DNA of 8,992 nt from NCBI GenBank assembly GCA_023413015.1, contig JAEZQR010000186.1:1-8992 (forward strand), read 5' to 3'. This DNA comes from Pseudomonadota bacterium (GTDB lineage: Bacteria > Pseudomonadota > Alphaproteobacteria > Sphingomonadales > Sphingomonadaceae). The translations under genes and the position numbers were made by a program. This document shows, piece by piece, positions 4,580 through 8,992 of the stretch (its first letter is position 1; every line of letters begins with the position of its first letter). The notes under the pieces were generated by a model. The model was not told the origin of the DNA. It did not search any database and saw nothing but the letters and a program-made list of their open reading frames with translations.

Positions 4580-6580
4580 ATGCGGCCTTATAAGAAGCGT
4601 ATGACTGACCTGTTCGCAGCGGGGGCTGCGGCACCCGAAGATTATACCGCCGAGCATATCGAGGTTCTCGAAGGGCTCGAGCCCGTCCGGCGTCGCCCCG
4701 GCATGTATATTGGCGGCACCGACGAGCGCGCGCTCCATCACCTCGCCGCCGAGGTGCTCGACAACGCCATGGACGAGGCGGTCGCCGGCTATGCGACGCG
4801 CATCGAGATCGGGCTGACCGCCGACGGCATGCTCATCGTCTCGGACAACGGACGCGGCATTCCGATCGATCCGCACCCGAAGTTCCCGAAGCAGTCCGCG
4901 CTCGAGGTGATCCTCACCACGCTGCACTCGGGCGGCAAATTCTCCGGCAAGGCCTATTCCACCTCCGGCGGCCTGCACGGCGTCGGCGTCTCGGTGGTGA
5001 ACGCCCTGTCGTCACAGCTGGTCGTCGAGGTCGCGCGCAACAAGGAATTGTACCGCCAGACCTTCTCGCGCGGCCTGCCGACCTCGAAGCTCGAGAAGCT
5101 CGGTGCGGTGCCCAACCGCCGCGGCACCACGGTCGGCTTCCTGCCCGACACGCAGATCTTCGGCGAAGGCGCCCGATTCAAGCCGGCGCGACTGTGCAGG
5201 CTCGCGCGCTCGAAGGCCTACCTGTTCCGCGGCGTCGAGATCCGCTGGAAGTGTGCGCCCGAGCTGATCACCGACGACACCCCGGCCAACGCCGTCTTCC
5301 AGTTTCCGGGCGGTCTCGCCGACCATCTGCGCGAGCAGATCGGCACCCGCGAGTGCGCCACCAGCGATTTCTTCGCCGGCCGCGCCGACTTCCCGGACAA
5401 TCAGGGCTCGGTCGAATGGGCGGTCGCCTGGCCGCTCTACGGCGAGGGCAGCTACAGCTATTACTGCAACACCATCCCGACGCCCGACGGCGGCACGCAC
5501 GAGAACGGCCTGCGCGCCGCGCTCGCCAAGGGCATCAAGGGCTTCGCCGGCCTCGTCGGCCAGGCCAAGAAGTCGAACGAGATCGTCGCCGACGACGTGT
5601 TCAACGGCGCCGAGGTGATGCTGTCGGTGTTCATCCGCGACCCGCAGTTCCAAAGCCAGACCAAGGACCGCCTCACCTCGCCCGAGGCCGCGCGTCTCGT
5701 CGAGGCTGCGGTGCGCGACCACTTCGACCACTTCCTCGCCGACGACCAGGCGCGCGGCAAGGCGCTCTTGGGCTTCGTCATGGAACGCATGGACGAGCGC
5801 CTGCGTCGCCGCGCCGAGAAGGAGGTCAAGCGCAAGACCGCCACCTCCAAGCGCAACCTGCGCCTGCCCGGCAAGCTCACCGACTGCGCCTCGGACGACG
5901 CCGCCGGCACCGAGTTGTTCATCGTCGAGGGCGACTCGGCGGGCGGCTCGGCCAAGCAGGCGCGCGAGCGCAAGACGCAGGCGGTGCTGCCGATCCGCGG
6001 CAAGATCCTCAACGTGGCGTCGGCCAACACCGCCAAGGTGCTGGCGAACCAGGAGATCGCCGACCTCATCCAGGCATTGGGCTGTGGTACGCGCGACCGC
6101 TATGCGCCCGACGCGCTGCGCTATGAACGCGTCGTCATCATGACCGACGCCGACGTCGACGGCGCACATATCGCGACGCTGCTGATGACCTTCTTCTTCC
6201 AAGAGATGCCGGGTCTGGTGAAGGACGGCCGCCTCTACGTGGCGCAGCCGCCGCTCTACCGGCTCGCCAACGGCGGCAATGTCGCCTACGCGCGCGACGA
6301 TGCGCACAAGGCCGAGCTCGAGCGGACCGTCTTCAAGGGCAAGCGTATCGAGGTCAGCCGCTTCAAGGGCCTCGGCGAGATGAGCCCGCAGCAGCTCCGC
6401 GAGACGACGATGGACCCGGCCAAGCGCACGCTCGTCCGCGTCACGCTCCCGGCCGAATATGAGGACCGCGCCGAGGTGAAGGACCTCGTCGAACGCCTCA
6501 TGGGCCGCAATCCCGAGCACCGCTTCGCCTTCATCCAGGCAAACGCGAAGGAGATCGAGGCGGAAGAGATCGACGCATGA
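4580..6580 (+). CDS. parE: DNA topoisomerase IV subunit B (ParE)
   Basis: The ATPase subunit of topoisomerase IV, which with ParC decatenates daughter chromosomes and relaxes supercoils. Up to 666 residues, against about 800 for GyrB, and it lacks GyrB's C-terminal insertion, so ParE is favoured. The GHKL ATPase shows EVLDNAMDEA with catalytic E58 and Mg-binding N62, DNGRGIP, and the lid GGLHGVGVSVVNALS. The TOPRIM domain has VEGDSAGGSAKQ (E450) and TDADVDGAHI (D523, D525, D527), then RFKGLGEM. ATG 4580 and ATG 4601 are both possible starts: the latter opens MTDLFAAG and gives 659 residues, closer to relatives, but neither has a strong Shine-Dalgarno. A LexA-type box sits at its promoter. Its stop overlaps the dioxygenase start (ATGA), so the two are probably cotranscribed. 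parC is not in the window. Confidence 0.96.
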   Translation: MRPYKKRMTDLFAAGAAAPEDYTAEHIEVLEGLEPVRRRPGMYIGGTDERALHHLAAEVLDNAMDEAVAGYATRIEIGLTADGMLIVSDNGRGIPIDPHPKFPKQSALEVILTTLHSGGKFSGKAYSTSGGLHGVGVSVVNALSSQLVVEVARNKELYRQTFSRGLPTSKLEKLGAVPNRRGTTVGFLPDTQIFGEGARFKPARLCRLARSKAYLFRGVEIRWKCAPELITDDTPANAVFQFPGGLADHLREQIGTRECATSDFFAGRADFPDNQGSVEWAVAWPLYGEGSYSYYCNTIPTPDGGTHENGLRAALAKGIKGFAGLVGQAKKSNEIVADDVFNGAEVMLSVFIRDPQFQSQTKDRLTSPEAARLVEAAVRDHFDHFLADDQARGKALLGFVMERMDERLRRRAEKEVKRKTATSKRNLRLPGKLTDCASDDAAGTELFIVEGDSAGGSAKQARERKTQAVLPIRGKILNVASANTAKVLANQEIADLIQALGCGTRDRYAPDALRYERVVIMTDADVDGAHIATLLMTFFFQEMPGLVKDGRLYVAQPPLYRLANGGNVAYARDDAHKAELERTVFKGKRIEVSRFKGLGEMSPQQLRETTMDPAKRTLVRVTLPAEYEDRAEVKDLVERLMGRNPEHRFAFIQANAKEIEAEEIDA

Positions 6581-7305
6581 GCGGCAAACCGCTCTTCGTC
6601 ATCAATCCGCAACTCGATCGCACAACGCTGGCGTCGATCTTCACTCGCGATCGACGAGTGCAGATCAGGAACGTGCTCACCGAGGAAACTGCCGATACCA
6701 TCCACGGCATCCTGGCCCGTGGAACGCGCTGGGGCTTGGCGTGGAATGCCGGTGAACGACCGGCCGATGTGCGGCACCACGAACTAGCGGCAATGTCCCC
6801 GGCTCAGCGCCAGGCGATCGGCCAATCCATCGGCCAGGCCGCCAATGCGCGGCGATATGCATTCGCCTATAATCGCTATCCGATGCTCGACGCCTATCTG
6901 CAGCATTGGGCACCGGATGGTCCGCACGACCTGCTGCTCGAACACATCAACGATACGCCGTTGCTCGACCTCGTGCGCGAAGTCACGGGCTTCGACGATC
7001 TGATCAAGGCCGATGCGCAGGCGACGCTGTTCGCGCCCAACCAGTTTCTGGGCCTCCACACCGACAGCCATGTCGGTGAGGGATGGCGGGTCGCTTACGT
7101 GCTCAACCTGACGCGCGACTGGCACGAAGATTGGGGCGGCTATCTTCTCTTCTACGACGAAGAAGGCGACGTCGTTGCCGGCTACAAGCCGCGCTTCAAC
7201 GCGCTCAACCTGTTCGCCGTACCGCAGCGCCACAGCGTGACTTACGTGCCGCCCTTCAGCCCGATAGGGCGGTTCGCGATCACGGGTTGGTTTCGCAACA
7301 AGTAA
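6577..7305 (+). CDS. 2-oxoglutarate/Fe(II)-dependent dioxygenase, substrate unknown
   Basis: A 242-residue cytosolic protein of the 2OG-Fe(II) oxygenase superfamily, closest in pattern to prolyl-4-hydroxylase/Ofd1-like members rather than AlkB. The iron triad is visible: H161 and D163 in LGLHTDSH, and the distal H219 in PQRHSVTYV. R232, in GRFAITGWF 13 residues on, would bind the 2OG carboxylate. Between them lie WRVAYVLNLT and DWGGYLLFYDEEG, typical double-stranded beta-helix strands. The N-terminal 120 residues are helical and could shape substrate choice. Its ATG shares four bases with the parE stop, indicating translational coupling, and the C-terminal coding end overlaps the convergent LysR gene by 26 bp. 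It should be expressed with parE, so a role in DNA damage or stress is possible but inferred. Substrate unknown; protein or small molecule are both open. Confidence 0.88.
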   Translation: MSGKPLFVINPQLDRTTLASIFTRDRRVQIRNVLTEETADTIHGILARGTRWGLAWNAGERPADVRHHELAAMSPAQRQAIGQSIGQAANARRYAFAYNRYPMLDAYLQHWAPDGPHDLLLEHINDTPLLDLVREVTGFDDLIKADAQATLFAPNQFLGLHTDSHVGEGWRVAYVLNLTRDWHEDWGGYLLFYDEEGDVVAGYKPRFNALNLFAVPQRHSVTYVPPFSPIGRFAITGWFRNK

Positions 7306-8155
7306 GAAACTCGATCAGCGCCCGCACCTTCTTCTGGCGCCACTGCGGCGGCGGTGCGACGAGCCAATAGGCGTCATCGACCGCTTCGGCCTCGAACACC
7401 GGTGCAACACGCCCCTGCGCGATGTCCGCTGCTGCGATCGTCATCGGCACGCGCGCCACGCCATAGCCCGCCGCTGCCGCATCGATCGCCAGTCCGGCGT
7501 CGCCGACGCTGAGCCCTGCCGCGGCCTGCGGATGGCTCGCCTGCCGTGCGGCCAGCCACGCCGGCCAATCGCTGCCCGGCTGGTGAACCAGCGCCACCCC
7601 GGTCAGATCGGCCGGTGATTTTAGCCGTTCGGCCACGGCCGGCGCTGCGACGACGACCATGCGCTCGGCCGCCAGGCGTGTGCCGCTCAGCTCCTCCTCG
7701 GCGGGCATGGCGCCATAGATCACGGCAAGGTCGAGGTTCGCCTGCGTGAAGTCGACCGGCCCATCCGCCGGCACCAGCACGAAACGCAGGTCGGGCTTGT
7801 CGACGCCATAGGACGCCAGCCGCGCCGCCAGCCATTTGGCGGTGAAATCACGCGGCGCCGCCACCGTGAGCGTGTTCGACCCCTGCCCCTCCTGCATCAG
7901 CCGGACGGCTTCCTCGAACTGCAGGAAGCCGGCGCGCAGTGCCGGCAGCCCCCGCTCCGCCTCCGGGGTCAGCTCGAGGTTGCGCGTCATGCGCTTGAAT
8001 AGCACGACGCCCAGCACATCCTCGAGCGCGCGGATCTGCTGCCCGACCGCCGCCGGCGTCACCGCCAGTTCGTCCGCCGCCTTGGTGAACGAAAGGTGCC
8101 GGGCCGCCGCGTCGAGCACGCGCAGCGCATTAAGGGGGAGATGCGTCCGCTTCAT
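7280..8155 (-). CDS. LysR-family transcriptional regulator, GcvA-like
   Basis: A 291-residue LysR-type regulator. The winged helix-turn-helix occupies about 7-66: LNALRVLDAAARHLSFTKAA, then ELAVTPAAVGQQIRALE as turn and recognition helix, and LFKRMTRNLELTPEA as wing. A linker helix leads to the effector-binding domain (about 92-285) with two Rossmann-like lobes, LTVAAPRDFTAKWLAARL at its start. The LPLNALRVLDAAARH opening is the style of GcvA/AmpR-type members; the ligand and targets cannot be deduced. ATG 8155 is chosen because it gives the usual N-terminus; an upstream in-frame ATG at 8206 would add 17 atypical residues. The Shine-Dalgarno is weak. No clear divergent protein gene adjoins it: the next plus-strand unit is a small RNA-like element and queC. 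Its 3' end runs 26 bp into the dioxygenase gene. Confidence 0.93.
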   Translation of the reverse strand: MKRTHLPLNALRVLDAAARHLSFTKAADELAVTPAAVGQQIRALEDVLGVVLFKRMTRNLELTPEAERGLPALRAGFLQFEEAVRLMQEGQGSNTLTVAAPRDFTAKWLAARLASYGVDKPDLRFVLVPADGPVDFTQANLDLAVIYGAMPAEEELSGTRLAAERMVVVAAPAVAERLKSPADLTGVALVHQPGSDWPAWLAARQASHPQAAAGLSVGDAGLAIDAAAAGYGVARVPMTIAAADIAQGRVAPVFEAEAVDDAYWLVAPPPQWRQKKVRALIEFLTCCETNP

Positions 8156-8209
8156 GGTTATCGCACGCTTAGCCCCCGCCCGGCACGCGCGCAATCCGAG
8201 CGACACCGG

Positions 8210-8231
8210 TTCACCCTGGCTTCACCTTGGC
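8210..8231. repeat. Two tandem 11-bp repeats in the lysR-queC intergenic region
   Basis: TTCACCCTGGC (8210-8220) is followed at once by TTCACCTTGGC (8221-8231), 10 of 11 bases identical. An 11-bp period places both copies on one face of the helix, typical of operators for OmpR/PhoB/CtrA-type response regulators. It lies about 15-35 bp upstream of the inferred 5' end of the small transcript and about 55-76 bp upstream of lysR. Confidence 0.5.
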
Positions 8232-8245
8232 GATGCTAAAAGCGA

Positions 8246-8321
8246 CGATCTGAGCTCCCGCAACGGGAGCCCCCAGACCCTGACCCCTCGAGACCGCTCC
8301 ACGATCGGGCGGTCTCTTTTT
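8246..8321 (+). ncRNA. Predicted small RNA or attenuated leader upstream of queC
   Basis: The plus strand carries hairpin GCUCCCG-CAA-CGGGAGC (8254-8270), a C-rich unpaired linker (8271-8289), then a strong terminator. No protein gene on this strand ends here, because the neighbour to the left reads the other way, so the terminator implies a short independent transcript. Possible promoter elements are TTCACC (8210-8215) and TGCTAA (8234-8239) with an 18-bp spacer, both poor matches. Alternatively it is the 5' leader of queC, in which read-through is controlled; AGACC occurs both in the linker (8275-8279) and in the terminator stem and could compete for GGUCU. It does not resemble a preQ1 aptamer. 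The 5' end is a guess. Confidence 0.4.
8290..8321 (+). terminator. Strong intrinsic terminator upstream of queC
   Basis: GAGACCGC (8290-8297) pairs perfectly with GCGGTCTC (8309-8316) over an 11-nt loop, followed by TTTTT (8317-8321). The reverse strand lacks a U-run after the stem, so it acts on rightward transcription. It stands 46 bp before the queC ATG. Confidence 0.85.
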
Positions 8322-8322
8322 G

Positions 8323-8341
8323 TGGAGGCGCTTGGCCTCCA
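8323..8341 (+). other. Hairpin in the queC leader
   Basis: TGGAGGC (8323-8329) pairs with GCCTCCA (8335-8341) around a 5-nt loop, 2 nt after the terminator U-run and 25 bp before the queC ATG. It would bury a GGAGG sequence. No U-run follows, so it is not a terminator itself. Confidence 0.55.
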
Positions 8342-8366
8342 GCAGCGCTTCGACTATCGCGCCCGC

Positions 8367-8992
8367 ATGACTTCCAACCCACGCGCCGTCGTGCTGCTCT
8401 CGGGCGGCCTCGACTCCACCACTGTCGCCGCCATCGCACGCGAGCGGGGCTACAGGCTGCTAGCGCTGACCATCGACTATAACCAGCGCCACCGCATCGA
8501 GCTCGATCATGCCCGCCGCATCGCCGAGGCAATGCAGGCCGAGCGGCATGTCGTGCTGCCGCTCGACCTGCGCGCGTTCGGCGGCTCGGCGCTCACCGAT
8601 GAGATCGAGGTGCCGAAGGACGGCGTGCAGCCGGGCATTCCCGTCACCTACGTCCCGGCTCGCAACACCGTGTTCCTCAGCCTCGCACTCGCCTGGGCGG
8701 AGGCGGCGGGCGCGCGCGACATCTTCATCGGCGTCAACGCGCTCGACTATTCGGGCTACCCCGACTGCCGCCCCGATTTCATCCGCGCGTTCGAGGATAT
8801 GGCCGCGCAGGCGACCAAGGCCGGCGTCGAGGGCGCGCGCTTTACCGTCCACACGCCGCTGATCGACATGAGCAAGGCCGATATCGTGCGCGAGGCGGCC
8901 CGGCTGGGCGTCGATCTGGGGCAGACGTGGAGCTGCTACGATCCGACGCCCGCGGGGCAGCATTGCGGGCAGTGCGACAGCTGCCGCCTGCG
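8367..8992 (+). CDS. queC: 7-cyano-7-deazaguanine synthase QueC (3' end outside the window)
   Basis: Converts 7-carboxy-7-deazaguanine with ammonia and ATP to preQ0, the precursor of queuosine in tRNA and of deazaguanine DNA bases. 208 codons are present; the family is about 225-235 residues, so the C-terminus is cut by the window edge. The PP-loop ATP pyrophosphatase motif LLSGGLDSTT is at 10-19. YVPARNTVFLSLALAWAE and GVNALDYSGYPDCRPDFI are characteristic. Zinc ligands are C190 (SCYD) and C200, C203, C206 (CGQCDSC). ATG 8367 places the SGGxDS loop at the usual distance from the N-terminus; a GTG at 8322 would add 15 residues but lies against the terminator. There is no good Shine-Dalgarno, so leaderless or structure-dependent translation is possible. 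Whether other queuosine genes follow cannot be seen. Confidence 0.95.
   Translation, partial: MTSNPRAVVLLSGGLDSTTVAAIARERGYRLLALTIDYNQRHRIELDHARRIAEAMQAERHVVLPLDLRAFGGSALTDEIEVPKDGVQPGIPVTYVPARNTVFLSLALAWAEAAGARDIFIGVNALDYSGYPDCRPDFIRAFEDMAAQATKAGVEGARFTVHTPLIDMSKADIVREAARLGVDLGQTWSCYDPTPAGQHCGQCDSCRL

Noticed and set aside
4541..4978. Minus-strand open frame over the parE promoter and 5' end
   Set aside because: Most of it mirrors conserved ParE ATPase sequence, and it runs through the parE promoter with no start signal of its own.
5012..6520. A 502-codon open frame antisense to parE
   Set aside because: The translation is low-complexity and rich in Val, Arg, Ala, Glu and His, as expected of the mirror of a high-GC coding frame. 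The sense strand carries a complete ParE with all its motifs.
8246..8366. preQ1 riboswitch in front of queC
   Set aside because: The element lacks the A-rich tail that forms the preQ1-I pseudoknot and has none of the class II or III layout visible by eye. It has only hairpins and a terminator.
1..8992. Mobile element, CRISPR array, tRNA or rRNA
   Set aside because: No transposase or integrase product, terminal inverted repeats, regularly spaced repeats, cloverleaf or rRNA-like sequence was seen on reading both strands.

Overview
The window is high-GC DNA from an alphaproteobacterium, most likely a sphingomonad (Sphingomonadales). This rests on protein character: GlnB and GlnA, a TorF-type putative porin, ParE and QueC all resemble sphingomonad versions. 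The placement is from recall, not from a search.

Layout: (1) 1-1950, a nitrogen-assimilation operon, glnB-glnA (+). It is preceded by a well-spaced sigma-54 -24/-12 promoter and ends in an intrinsic terminator. (2) 1958-3464, two minus-strand genes: a TorF-family outer-membrane protein followed by a class I SAM-dependent methyltransferase. (3) 3465-3800, an intergenic region. It holds a clean minus-strand intrinsic terminator (UUCG loop plus U-run) and, just upstream, a predicted sRNA of about 67 nt with a CCUCCCC (anti-Shine-Dalgarno) loop. (4) 3801-4370, an unrecognised conserved-looking helical protein (+). (5) 4374-4579, a noncoding stretch with a hairpin, an 11-C run and the parE promoter. 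The promoter carries an alphaproteobacterial LexA-type box (GTTC-N7-GTTC) just downstream of the -10. (6) 4580-7305, parE (topoisomerase IV subunit B) with an overlapping ATGA junction to a 2-oxoglutarate/Fe(II) dioxygenase gene. (7) 7280-8155, a minus-strand GcvA-like LysR regulator whose 3' end overlaps the dioxygenase tail to tail by 26 bp. (8) 8156-8366, a noncoding stretch with 11-bp tandem repeats and a second small-RNA-like unit ending in a strong plus-strand terminator. (9) 8367-8992, queC, cut by the window edge.

Functionally this is mostly core chromosome: nitrogen sensing and assimilation, chromosome decatenation, and queuosine/7-deazaguanine precursor synthesis. No mobile elements, CRISPR arrays, tRNAs or rRNAs were seen. 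The novelty is in the regulatory layer: two undescribed small-RNA candidates, an apparent SOS link for parE and its coupled dioxygenase, and CtrA-like half-site repeats. I saw no evidence for an exotic multi-gene system such as a defence island.
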